DNA from: Clitoria ternatea
Taxonomy: Eukaryota; Streptophyta; Magnoliopsida; Fabales; Fabaceae
Length of the DNA: 64,000 nt
Assembly: GCA_037962975.1 (NCBI GenBank)
Contig: CM075672.1
Coordinates: 126,094,001 to 126,158,000 of the forward strand
Direction: 5' to 3'
Under the pieces are notes generated by a model. The model had not been told where the DNA came from. It searched no databases and was given only the letters and a program-made list of their open reading frames with translations. Within the stretch, counting starts at the first letter, position 1, and each line of letters begins with the position of its first letter. The translations under genes and the position numbers were made by a program. This document shows positions 45,620-56,796 of this stretch, one piece after another.

Positions 45620-46918
45620 AAATACCCCAAACCAAAACATTGCTTGTCCTCAAGCAATCACCATATTCACAAGATAAAATACAGAAAACACTAAGCTTAA
45701 TAAACTAAGGAATCCAAAATAGAGAAACAGATTTATTCAAATGCCAATTTTGTGAATCAAATTTTCAATGTCAAGACTTGAGATACTCTTCTCACAATTT
45801 TCACTTAAGTGTTTCAAGGTTTGTGTATCTCTCAAATCATCATAGTCAAAAAACATTACCATAAGCTTGTTAATAAACCAGAAACTCCACAGTTTAGATA
45901 GAAAATATGTCAAAGTCTAAAGGTCTTTCAAAGGTTGTAACGTGGCCTTGGGTTGTATTGTCAAGGTAGGAATTTCAAGAAAAATAGAATACAAAAGGGC
46001 TTTAATAGTCATGAATGATTCAAATTACCATCATAAATTTAACAGAGCAAATGTTTGAACTTTTATGGACTTTTTGGAATTCATTCAATATCATCCTTTT
46101 GATTTTCTTTTTCTTTTTCTTTTTTTTCTTTGCATTCAATACATATTTTCCTTAAATCCTTTTTTATTTCTTTGCTCCACTAAATTTCCAACTTTTTCAC
46201 CATCAAGAGAATATCAGTCAATGAAAGGCTTCAAGGAAAATTTTCACTTTTAGGCTCAAAAGGGGCAACTAGGGGTCAAATTATGCAAAAATTCTGAGGC
46301 TTAAGAATGAAACCTAATTATGCCTTTATCATCCTAAGACATATAATCAAAAACCATTTTGAATCGGTTGAAAAACAAGTTCTAGAATATTAATGACCAT
46401 GAGATTCACTCATTTAAGAAAATATGGGTTTTAAAAATTTGTTTAATAAATAACCCATTTTGGCTCAAGTCTTACCATGGAAAGTCTTTTCAAAGAAAAT
46501 TTTAATCACATAAGGTTCATTTAAGCATTGATTTGGCATTTAAACAATCAAATTTTGAAAATTTTACTCAAAATTTTGGGGTCCTTAGATACTTTAGCCT
46601 TGTGTTCAAAGTGAATTTACCATGCAATCATGGTAAATTATAAGATTACAAACAAATCAAGGAAAACACACATGCAAAATAAAATAACAACCACACAACG
46701 TAAGCAAAATAGTTAAGTTTTCTTACCTACCACCCCAAACCAGAATTTGACATTGTCCTCAATGTTAAAATGGATGATAAAAGGATAAGAAAACTTACCT
46801 GTAGTAACCCCAAACCAGCATCTGACATAGTTGGTTTTTTTTTATTTATTAAAGCTTAAAAATAAAGACATGGGGTTACCTCCCCACAAGTGCTAAGTTT
46901 AACGTCTTCAGCTAGACT
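45620..46918 (-). other. Athila-like element 3' non-coding region
   Basis: No pol genes. On minus the phrase tggtttggggt(a/g) preceded by a gacaatgt- or gacaagc-like run occurs at three places (about 46810, 46735 and 45630). The last abuts the LTR and serves as the purine tract. The remainder is AT-rich without ORFs of note. Confidence 0.65.
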
Positions 46919-49145
46919 CTATCCCTCAATCACAGTCAAGAATCGATTAGGGCCTAGAAACTCATACCTTAGTATGGAAGGTGAAGATTTAAGTTTAACA
47001 TTTGGGCTCACCATGACCTCAGTGTCATGTCTCAGTGGTATGTCACCTTTACTGCTTTTTGATGTTCCTGCAAACTTATTTAGAAAAATAGATTCAAGTG
47101 GGTCATTAAGAAGAGTTTCATCCTTCACCACTTGGTTAACAATTTCAATTCCATAGCAAACATCGTTAAAAGGTTTTTCTAAAATATTTTTCAAGTTAAA
47201 ATCAACCTTTTGGTCTCCAATAGTTAGAGATAACTTACCATTTTTGACATCGACCACAGTACCTGTAGTTGCTAAAAATGGTCTGCCTAAAATAATAGGA
47301 ATCAAAGAATCTTCGTCCATTTCAAGCACAACCAAGTCAGCAGGTATAAAAAATTTTCCTACCTTAATAGGAATATCTTCTAAAATTCCTACAGGATATT
47401 TGATAGATCTATCAACCAACTGTAAAGATATCCTAGTAGGTTTTGGCTCTCCCAATCCTAACTTTTCAGCAACAGATAATGGCATTAAACTCACACTCGC
47501 TCCCAAATCACACAATGCTCTATCTATAGCTATGCCACCAATCATATAAGGGATAGAAAAGCTACCTGGATCATGAAGTTTTGGAGGCATTTTCTTCTGA
47601 ATTAGAGCGCTGCACCCCTCAGTGAGTGCCACGGTTCCATCTTCCTCAAGCTTTCTTTTGTTGGACAAAATATCCTTCAAGAACTTCGCATAGATAGGCA
47701 TTTGCTGCAAAACATCTATGAAGGGAATATTGACATATAATTTCTTTAAAACATCAAGAAACTTACCAAATTGTTTGTCCAACTTTGCTCTAGCCAGGCG
47801 CTGAGGAAATGGAATAGGAGGTTGATATGGCTTAACCTTTTCTTTCTTTTCTTGTGGTTTTTCTTCCTTATTCATCGGGTGAGATGGAGACTCATCCAAT
47901 TTCTTTTTCTCTTCAGTCTTACCAACTGGACCATCATATTGAGTACCACTCCTAAGAGTGATAGCCATTGCATGGTTGGAAGGTCCAGCCTCGGGTTTCC
48001 CAGGAAATGTTCCTGGCGCTCTTTGAGAGTAGGAGGCTTGTTGGGCAATTTGAGTCTCCAATATTTTGTTATGGGTGGCAAGGGAGTCCACCTTTGAAGC
48101 TAAGTTCTTTATTACATCAGAGAATTCATCATTCTGCTTCTGTTGAGTAGCTACAAATGTCTCCATTAAGGACTCTAGTTTTGATTTGTAGGGTCCTTGT
48201 TGAGGGTTGTAGTTACTTTGGAATTGAGGTGGCCTATTTTAGAAGCCAGGTGGACCTTGTGGGGGTCTGTAGTTACCTTGATAATTTCCACCATAGTTTC
48301 CAATAGCATCCACCTGATGCATTTCTTGTTCTTGATTAGGGGTCATTGCTAAATGGCAGTTTGTAGCTCCATGTCCTTAAACACCACAAACTTCATAAAC
48401 AATGTTAGTAGCACCTGTTGATCCTATTTTATCAAGTTTTAATGTTAATGCTTCAACTTTGGCAGAAAGTAAGGAAAGAGCATCAACAGAGTACTTACCT
48501 GGTGTTTTAGCAGGTAATCCTCTCTCAGAGTTCCACTGGTGAGTGTTTTGAGCTATTTCCTCAATCAGGTTCTCAGCTTCATCAACATTTTTACTCATGA
48601 AGGCTCCTCCAGCTGCAGCATCTAAAGAGATCTTTTGTGTGGAAGTTAGTCCATTATAGAAAATATAGATTGTCAACCACCTTTCTATCCCATGGTGAGG
48701 ACATTCTCTTAGCATCTCCCTGTATCTTTCCCAGGCTTCATACAAGGATTCATCATCTTTTTATGAAACATTGATGATTTGTTTTCTCAGCACATCAGTC
48801 TTGTTCCTTGGGTACCATTTATTGATAAAAACACTGGACAATTATTCCCAAGTCGTGATGGATCCTTCAGGAAGAGAGTATAACCACGCTCTCGCTTTAT
48901 CTCTTAAGGAGAAAGGGAAAAGTCTTAAGCGAATGGCATCATTGGTGGCTCCGTTCATCTTCAGGGTGTCACCGTATTCAAGAAAGATTTGAAGATGAAG
49001 ATTTGGATCTTCGGAGGGTAATCCTCTGAATTGGTTCTGTTGAACCATTGAGAGTAGTGAAGGCTTCAATTCAAAATTGTTAGCCTCTACTATGGCTTCA
49101 ATTCAAAATTGTAAAATCTCTTAAGGGTCTGTGTTGGTCTGCCAT
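46919..49145 (-). pseudogene. Athila-like gag and protease
   Basis: Read on minus from ATG 49145 (MADQHRPLRDFT). The capsid part has QFRGLPSEDPNLHLQIFLEY, DAIRLRLFPFSLRDKARAWL, PEGSITTWE, YEAWERYREMLRECPHHG and SLDAAAGGAFMSKNVDEAEN. A zinc knuckle follows (VCGV then GHGATNC, near 48390-48340) whose first Cys reads Tyr. From 48166 an open run of 415 codons gives a coiled coil, a Pro/Lys-rich linker and the protease (CDLGASVSLMPLSVAEKLGL, then IPIILGRPFLATTG near 47290). The protease active site reads DLGAS. Stops near 48840, 48377 and 48240 and frame changes near 48750-49080 break the gag half. No RT follows, so the element is non-autonomous. Confidence 0.85.
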
Positions 49146-49440
49146 TTGTTTTTCTTTTTGTTCTTTTTGTTGTTTTTGTTGTTTTCTTAAAGCTCTAAGG
49201 GTACATTCTATCTCAGGGTCAAATCCTAAGTTTAGATCACTATGACTTCGTCGCATAAAAAGAAAGTAAATGACAAATAAAACAAACAATTACAAAAATA
49301 AAACAACAACAGATACACAGAATATAGAACAAAATACAAAATTACAAACAAAATAAAAATAAAGATAAAAATAAAAATAAAAATATTAACAAGTATGATC
49401 TAATCGAATTTCAATATTGCCGATATTCGAGGGACAACAG

Positions 49441-49458
49441 TCCCCGGTAACGGCGCCA
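49441..49458 (-). promoter_or_regulatory. Primer binding site of the Athila-like element
   Basis: On minus, TGGCGCCGTTACCGGGGA lies six bases inside the LTR end. It is the PBS type common in Athila-like elements. It fixes the right-hand copy as the 5' LTR. Confidence 0.8.
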
Positions 49459-49464
49459 AAAACT

Positions 49465-52400
49465 TGACAGGGCCCGCAAGCACACGGGTTATGTCGCGTA
49501 ATATAAAAGATTATCGTTCTCCACAGGGACTATGTTCAAAGTACCAGCATATTGAAATTTAATTATCCACACAATTGATTTTTAAGGATTTTGTAAAATA
49601 AAACACAATTTAAAAATCTAAATTTAGAAACAAAATTTACTTGACACTTAAAAAAATCAGAGTTGAGAGTATCTTGGGATTTCGGGGGATTAAGACTTTA
49701 TTTTATGTTAATGAATTTTAACTTTTCATAAATAAGAATCGAATTAAGTTTTCCAAGGCGAATTTTCCAAAAGCTAATTAATATGTTCCTCTCGGAATCC
49801 TATTAATGTACCTAACCTATGGAAAGCGCTGCTTAATCCTCAGAAAGGCCCATTATCGTTTTATGAAAATCCCTTTTATTTCCTCAAAAGAATTTTGATT
49901 ACTTTCACGGTTTTACCGAGGTCACAAAAAGCATCTCAAAAATCTTAGGTTTAGTTCAAAGCTTTCCGGTAAAAATAAATCTCTCAATTCTATTTATTAC
50001 CTAAACTTACTAATATACCCGCAAGTATACAGTTTTATCATTTATGTTCTTGTTAGGAATTACTAAAAGCATTGAGCATAATTGAACTAAATGGAAAACA
50101 GAAATTTATTTAATTCCAAGTCAAAATAATATTAACAATAAAATATTATCATACCCCCTTTATCCCAAAATAATTAATTTAGCTACTCATGAAATAATTC
50201 AAATTTATAAAAATAATGGAAAAATAAAACATACAAGACATGGTAAAAATAAAGACTTACGGGTTTCTCCAAAAGCTCAGAATAATTTACCACTGTATTT
50301 CCTTGTTGCAATATTCTCCACCAATTACAAATTTAAATACTCACTTTTACAGCCCTCACAACTCTTAAAATAAAATAAAGAAAATAAAAAAAAGAGAAAG
50401 AAAATGAAAAAGAAAGAAAAAGGAACGAAGAAGAAAAATGAAGAAAAAGAAAGAAAGAAAAGAAAAGAGAAGGACAGAGGAAGAACGAGAGAGAAAGGAA
50501 AGAAAAGGAATTGAATTCAAGTGATGCTAATTCACGATTTTTGACGTTGTGTTGCTCTCCCTTTTATAGGCGAATGAATGGAGTAATCCAGCTAATGAAA
50601 ACGCGTTGCAATTGCAAGTGGAAGAAACTTTCAGTGCATGTGAGTTCCAGCTGTGCCAACTTGTTACCAATTTGCATATTTTAATATTTCCAATAATTCG
50701 GTGCTTGGATTTAGTGATGATTGGTGCAGGTGGAGAAATTCCGAGTGAAAAAGTGTTGTTTTTCCACAAAACCAAGTGAAAGCTTGCTGTTTATCCCCAA
50801 GACCGAGTGACAGCTTGCTGGAAGGTGTTGGTCGGTTTTGTGGCTTGCTGTTGGATGGAGCCGGTGTTCAAAGTAGATGGGACGGTGTTGGTTTGGGACG
50901 GTGTGGAGAAGAGAGTGTTGATAGAGAGTCGGTGTGTGTTGGTGGTGAAGAGACTGGACGTTGTGGGATTGATGGAGAGGAAAGGGACAGCGGATAGAAG
51001 AGAGGGAATGTGGGTCGGATTTCACCTTCTCTCCAGAATCCGAGTGGAAAAATGCCTTTTGTGCACAAAACCGACTGGAAAAGGTGCATTTTCTACAGAA
51101 GACTGAGTGAAATCTTTGCTCGGTGTCAAGTTGAGGGGTCGGTGTTTGGAAGAAAACCGGTCGGTGTTGAGTTGCTGTGAAGTCGGACAGTGTTAGTTGC
51201 TATGAGGAGACGAGCAAAGCAACTCCGATTGCTTTATTTCTTTGGAACCGATTGAAGAGTGAATCAGAACCGAGTGAAAAGTGATTCACTCAGAACTGAT
51301 TAAAAGGTGGCTCGGAACCGACTAGAAAGTGGCTCACTCAGGATTGGGAAGTCTTCTTTCACTGTTTCACTCGGCTATGTCTCTGGAATTGAACCACTCG
51401 GAGAGATCTTGCTCGGATTTCTCAGGAATTCACTCGGACACCTTCCTTTACTCATTCAAATGATAAAATCACATCTTTACTCAGAAGTCTGAGTTGATTT
51501 CCACTCGGAATTGACTTCAGTCGTTAATCAACTCACTCGGATATACCTTTTACTCACAAATTTGGACTTGAAAGACTGGAATCTGGCTGATAGAATTCTT
51601 TTCATGTCCGAGCCTTGCTTTGCTCGGAAATTCAGCTTTCTGCCCCAACTCACTCGGATGTCTTCCTTGGAGACTTCTCACTTGGTCCCAGCGTGAAACT
51701 TGAGAGTCTGCCCGAGTGTGATTCATTTCCGGTCGGATTTTTCCTTGCTTGCTAAGACACTATTCGGAAATGCTTTGTTCCGCTTGAGAATGCCATTTTC
51801 TCCGAATGAAACCACTCGGGTTCCTCCTTATTCAACACATTCATTCAGTGGCCTCTTCTACTTGGAATCAACTCACTTGGAACAGCTTTTTGCCCAGAAA
51901 AGTTCTTGTTGCCTGGTCAGATCTGCTTCAGTCAGCATCCCTTCACTCGGAATTAGCTTTGGGCAGTTTTTATTGAAGGTCAGTCCTTTTTTTACTCGGA
52001 ATGGTTGCATTCGGACAGCTTCCACTCGGAATCACCTCCAACCGAGACTTATTCCTTTTCAGCATTGAACCTCCAATAGAGTCAACCATTTATCACTCGG
52101 AATGTCTGAGACAGGGAACTTTCCACTCAGATTCTAATCCAACAGTGAAGTATTCCACTCGGATTTTCTCCATTCTGAGTAATTCTACTCAGATTTGGTC
52201 CTTTCTCAGTCATGCCACTCGGATTTGGTCATTTTGAGTCGGATTTTAACATTCTGAGTCGGATTTTAACATTCTGAGTCGGAATTCAACATTCTGAGTC
52301 GGAATTCAGCATAAAAAGGGAGTTCTTTCTACTTTGGGCTTGTTCTTCTTGTTTCTTTATCATTTTATGGTCTTTTTCTCTTGTTTTTGACCCTTTATTG

Positions 52401-52544
52401 CCTTAATTTCTGCAAAATAACATACCCAAGTAGAATAGAGTGGAAAGAAAGCAAAAATCACAATAAATAAAGGAAATACAGTGCATAATGATTAAAATTC
52501 TAAGCAAACTAGATCTATTTTATTATGTTATAAAGCACTTATCA
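49465..52544 (-). repeat. Athila-like element 5' LTR
   Basis: 3,080 bases, TGACAGGGCC...ACTTATCA, with the same internal features as the 3' LTR: purine tract at 50370-50510 and CACTCGG cluster at 51260-52312. It is followed by the caacc duplication and the CACTA transposase frame. Confidence 0.9.
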
Positions 52545-53579
52545 CAACCATGGCGGCAAGTTGTAAATAAACAACAAAACAGGCCATGAACTATGGTTTG
52601 TGCTCAGGTTCCCAAACGGGTTCATGCCATCTATGGCTAGTGCAAGCCTAACATTTCTTGGTTCATGGGCAAAATCTGAAAAAAATCGTATCCATTTTCT
52701 TCCATTGCGATCCATCAGCTGGATGCCTAAGTAGTCCGTTAACAACCCTTTCATCAGCATGCCATCTCATAAGTTTTGCATCATCTACATTGGCAAATAG
52801 ATGCTTTAGTCTTGGAACTATAGGCAGATACCACAACACCTTTGCAGGAGACCCTTTAGTGCAGACCTCATTAGAATCCGCCTCTTTCTTCTTATACCGT
52901 GACACCCCATACCTAGGACATCGATGCACCATTTCTAACTCACCCCAGAATAATACACAATCATTTGGGCATGCATGTATTTTCTCATACTCTAAACCCA
53001 TAGGACATAACACCTTTTTGGCCTCATAGTTACGATTCGGCAAGGTGTTTCCAGCTGGGAGCATTTCTTTCAACAACTTCAGTAAGTCAGTGAAATTTTT
53101 ATCCATCCACCCGTTTATGGCCTTTAAATTAAACAATCACAAAACTACTGATAACCTCGTGAAATTGACGCAATTTGGATACAACGGCTGCTCAGAATCC
53201 TCACACAGAGTCGTATATACATGAGCTTTCTTAAAACCTTCTACCCCCACATCACGGATCATATCCTCGAGTCGGTCATCCATGTTGACATCGATGTCAT
53301 GCATCGAGCTTCGATTTTCAGTTTGAGAGCTGTTACTTGGCACCACCACATCTTCACCATGCCATATCCAACGCGTATAACTATGCAGAAAACTGTCACA
53401 TAGTAGATGTTCTCGCACCTCTTCCAAGTCTACCCGACGCAGGTTCAAGCATTTAACACAAGGGCAAAAATACTTTCCATTCACCTCCACTGCATTCCTC
53501 ACTACGAATTCTATAAATGATTCAACTCCCTCTCGTACTCCAAACTTAGGCGTGATACAGTCATCCAACTCCGATCCAT
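52545..53579 (-). pseudogene. CACTA transposase, N-terminal part
   Basis: On minus the start MDRSWM at 53579 agrees with homologous CACTA transposases. A frameshift soon after (SRLSLEYERE to GVESFIEFVV) leads into the transposase-associated domain, with the cysteines of YFCPCVKCLNLRRVDLEEVR and SYTRWIWHGED. A stop near 53137 is followed by MFNLKAINGWMDKNFTDLLK, CPNDCVLFWGELEMVHRCPR (a zinc-binding-like Cys pattern) and KVLWYLPIVPRLKHLF, then RLALAIDGMNPFGNLS, ending NLPPWL at the retrotransposon border. It continues at 42515. Confidence 0.85.
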
Positions 53580-55545
53580 ACCAACTGTTTACAAGGTGTT
53601 ATGATCAATCTCACTTTTTCTACAAAGGTGGTGGTCCTATACCCATTCAGGATAACAATTGTTTTTATACGTCATTCATATATACAGGTTAGGACTTATT
53701 TTAAAATTTGATGAAATTTTGGCAATATTTCGCATTGGTCTTTAAGTACACAAAATGAGAGTGTTCAAATCAAATTCAACCACAACAAAATATGCACCCA
53801 GAGAACAACACAAAATGCAAGTTACTGAAAGTTTATCAAATTTTAAAATAACTCCTAACTTGTACATACTAATGATGTATAAAAAATAATTGTTCATCCC
53901 AAACTGTCCAAACGGACAATTCAAGATTCAACACAAATGATGAAATTAATTAATTTAATGACCATTTGTGTCGAATCTCAAACGGGGAACTACGGTTCAC
54001 TCATGCACAGTAACTTTCATACTAGTTAACTAGTATATGAGCCTACGAGTTCGCAAGATTAACAACCACACACATACAATGGCAACATAAATAACATTAT
54101 ATAAGAGCAACCAATAACAACAGAAATAACATTATATATTGTATAGTTAATGTAAATTTTGATTAAAAATAATACTTTAAAATGGACAATATTTTAGTCA
54201 ATTGTTCTCCTAAATTAGTATAATCTTTTTAATTTGTGTTATTTTGAAGTATATGTATGGTGTTAGATTGAATTTTGGATTATGGATTATGGATTATGGT
54301 GTTAGATTATAAGACTTTTCATAATGAAGTTTTGTTAGTTCCATCAATCTCAATTGGCAACTTCTCTCCTTTACCATAATCTAAGCTTTGTCTTTCTCCT
54401 TCGGAATAATGGTAGAGGGAAAGGAAAGATACTAAGTGTGCTAATTTTGGATACTAAAACTGAAATAAGTTTGATATATAAATCAGTTTTATTTAAGTGT
54501 GTCCATGCAGTTAGGAAAAACTCATATTCTTCTTCAAATTCTTCTCCTTCAATAATAATAATTCATATCGGAATTCATTCTAAATTCTTGAGTTCCTTTT
54601 CTTCTTGGAATCTTTGAATACTTCTATTATTCCTAGTTCCATCTACATCACTCAATGGACCATGTCCACCATAAGTTGTACTTCTTCCAAATAATGAGAT
54701 AGGTTTAATTTTCCCTTTTCCTTTATAATATGAAGCAGGATTGGTATATCATAAATTTGTTCCTTTAAAATCCAAAAAGTGTTTTTCTTAAATGACAAGT
54801 ATCATCTACACAACAATCATATTCAAGTTGAGAATATCTAATAATTATCTACACCATAGTAGAACTAATTCTCTAAAGTGGAATCGTGTACAAGTTGAAT
54901 AATTCTCCGTTGATCCAAAAATGTTCTTTACAGTACAAAGGGAAAATTTTGTCATTGATTATGCAAAACAATGATGGTATCCAAAATACTAAATGTGTCC
55001 ATTTAGAATACAGAGTAAATTTCATGACCAACAATGAGCAGAGTGGTACAAATGCTAGAAGGGGTAGCAGAGGCTGAGAAACCACCTTCCCCAAAATTAG
55101 TGATGGAAGGACCAGTTAGTGGAACCAGCACATACATAAGGAGCAATGCCAGTGCATTCTCAACAGATAAGAAAACAACAACAGCAATAAAAATAGTGAC
55201 GAGCAAAAACAGGGAACTTACAGGACAATACACCACCACTGGGACAAGCAAAGAGGTAAGAAGAAGGCAACAACAGCAACAACCACACTGGGATAGATGG
55301 GAAAGATGAGAAACATATCGAGTGAAGAAGGAGAAAGTGGAAAATCAAAAAACAGGGACGACTTACCAGACAGGGACGATGACAGATGCGAGAACACTAG
55401 CGCAGATGCGAGACCAACAGGGCAAACAAAGGAGGAGAACCAGAAGAAGACCAGCAAAAGAAAGGAGAAGAAGCTAACAGGTGTGAGAGGAGAAGTAGAA
55501 AGTGAAAAAGAGTATCAGGCGCGGCTTTTGAAGTTTTAGAAAAGA
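53580..55545 (-). other. CACTA 5' leader region
   Basis: No convincing gene. This lies between the transposase start and the subterminal repeats and probably includes its promoter and a leader. Two related stretches, aaatttgatgaaattttggc (53706-53725) and tttatcaaattttaaaataa (53831-53850), face each other, suggesting an inverted arrangement. The short plus-strand frames at 55034-55539 have low-complexity composition and no family signature. Confidence 0.5.
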
Positions 55546-56077
55546 TGTATATTCACGGTTCCCCTTGAAACCGTGAATATATTACACATATATTCACGAT
55601 TGAACAAACACCCTGGATAAATGTTAACTCTATAACCACGGTTAAGACCACAACCGTGGATAAATATTAAATCTATAATCACAGTTATAGAAACAATCAT
55701 GGACATACAGTCCCCAGTGATTAAACCCTAAAACCTGAACTATATATCCATGGTTAGAAATACAACCATGATTATAGACATCAATATATATCCACGGTTA
55801 ACATCATAACCCTGATCATACCCATGAATATATAGTCACGGTTGTGTAGGCAACCGTGGATATATATTTGTTACTATATATCTACGGTTGACTCCTCAAC
55901 TGTGAATATATATTGATGGGTACGATCACGGTTATAATGTTAACCATGGATATATAGTTTTCTTTTATTATATCGTTCACCTTATAATTTCAAAAATGCC
56001 ACCGCGCATGTTTTTATCACTGATACACTTCAACCCGTGAATATATCCCGTTGTTATATCCAATTTTTGCATTAGTG
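55546..56077. repeat. CACTA subterminal repeats and right terminal inverted repeat
   Basis: About sixteen copies of a 10-base word (tccacggtt / aaccgtgga with variants ttcacggtt, aaccgtgaa, atcatgga) occur in both orientations, several paired as inverted repeats, for example ttcacggtt and aaccgtgaa at 55554-55582. They sit in TATATA-rich DNA. The end is tgcattagtg at 56077. In En/Spm such repeats bind the element's own protein and mark the ends for transposition. Confidence 0.8.
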
Positions 56078-56452
56078 GACCTAGGATCTGAACTAGTAGA
56101 AATAAAAAATTTTATGTTAACCAAGATCAGAGGAAATTGTATCTGTGTTTATGTATCTATTATCTTTATCTCTCTAGAGAGAAAAAAAACTATTAATTAA
56201 ATAGGAGTACCAGCCAGTTAGATTATATCTGACCAAGTTGTAGATAATATCTAACCAATTACAAATAATATCTAACCAACCAAGTTGTGACTAAGTTTAG
56301 AGATAAGATTTGACTTAATCAAAATTTATCTATAAGCTATAAATAATATTTTTTAAAAATAATTTGTTACTCTTTTTAAATTAAAATAAGATAAAACATT
56401 ATTTAAAACTTTTGAAATATAACATAATTTTCAACATCTTAAGATTCATGAT
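56078..56452. other. Spacer between CACTA end and next element
   Basis: No gene. AT-rich, with a diverged repeat of tatctaacca(a/g) around 56215-56285. It begins with the candidate 3-bp duplication gac next to the CACTA terminus. This may be the oldest host sequence in the window. Confidence 0.5.
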
Positions 56453-56776
56453 TGTAAGTGTTATACGTAGTTAATTATTAATAGATAAGTAGTCAATATA
56501 TAAGAATAGATAAGTAGTCAATAGATGAGAATAGATAATAAGTTGTTAGGATTTAGATGTTAATAGATAAAGATAAGATTAGTTAGTTAAATCATTAGCT
56601 AATAGTTATTTTGTAAAGCTATATAAATAGCAACTCTGTACATTGAAAAGGGGAAGGAAAACTGGATACAAACTTATGCAGAATTTGTTAAGTTTTGTGG
56701 CCTCGTGTGTGTGTAAATCATGAGTGAGTGTGAGTGTCTATTCTCTAAGAAAGGAAGTCGGGAATTAAATATAACA
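56453..56776 (+). repeat. Short 5' LTR
   Basis: Proposed borders TGTAAGTGTT (56453) and ...AATATAACA (56776), the latter fixed by the PBS three bases later. A TATA-like tatataaa is at 56620-56627. Repeated aatagataagtagtcaatag-type words occur at 56480-56540. The left border is a best guess, since no second LTR is in the window. Confidence 0.6.
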
Positions 56777-56778
56777 TC

Positions 56779-56790
56779 TGGTATCAGCAT
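56779..56790 (+). promoter_or_regulatory. Primer binding site
   Basis: TGGTATCAGCAT resembles the tRNA-iMet PBS (TGGTATCAGAGC) with changes at the 3' side, at the expected place after an LTR end. Confidence 0.6.
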
Positions 56791-56796
56791 AGCCGG

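Larger units (their letters stand above)
42516..52544 (-). mobile_element. Athila-like LTR retrotransposon with gag-protease only
   Basis: LTRs 42516-45619 and 49465-52544 (TGACAGGGCC...ACTTATCA), target duplication caacc perfect (42511-42515 and 52545-52549). The PBS lies on the minus strand next to the right-hand LTR. The interior (3.8 kb) holds only gag and protease on minus, followed by 1.3 kb without coding sequence. RT, RNase H and integrase are absent. It is inserted in the CACTA transposase gene between the codons of NLPPWL and CMKRK, which is uninterrupted in homologous transposases. Confidence 0.9.
38921..56077 (-). mobile_element. CACTA (En/Spm) DNA transposon, right end present
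   Basis: The right terminus on the plus strand is ...tttttgcattagtg, so on minus the element begins CACTAATGCAAAAATTGG at 56077. Just inside are about sixteen short repeats of the aaccgtgga/tccacggtt type in both orientations, the usual subterminal transposase-binding region. The transposase gene runs leftwards on minus from 53579 to 40364, split by an LTR element (42516-52544). The left terminus is not seen; the left bound given is the Ogre border and is uncertain. Confidence 0.75.

Noticed and set aside
55034..55539. Two plus-strand ORFs rich in Lys, Gln and Arg inside the CACTA leader
   Set aside because: Low-complexity composition, overlapping frames also open on minus, opposite to the transposase, and no recognisable domain.
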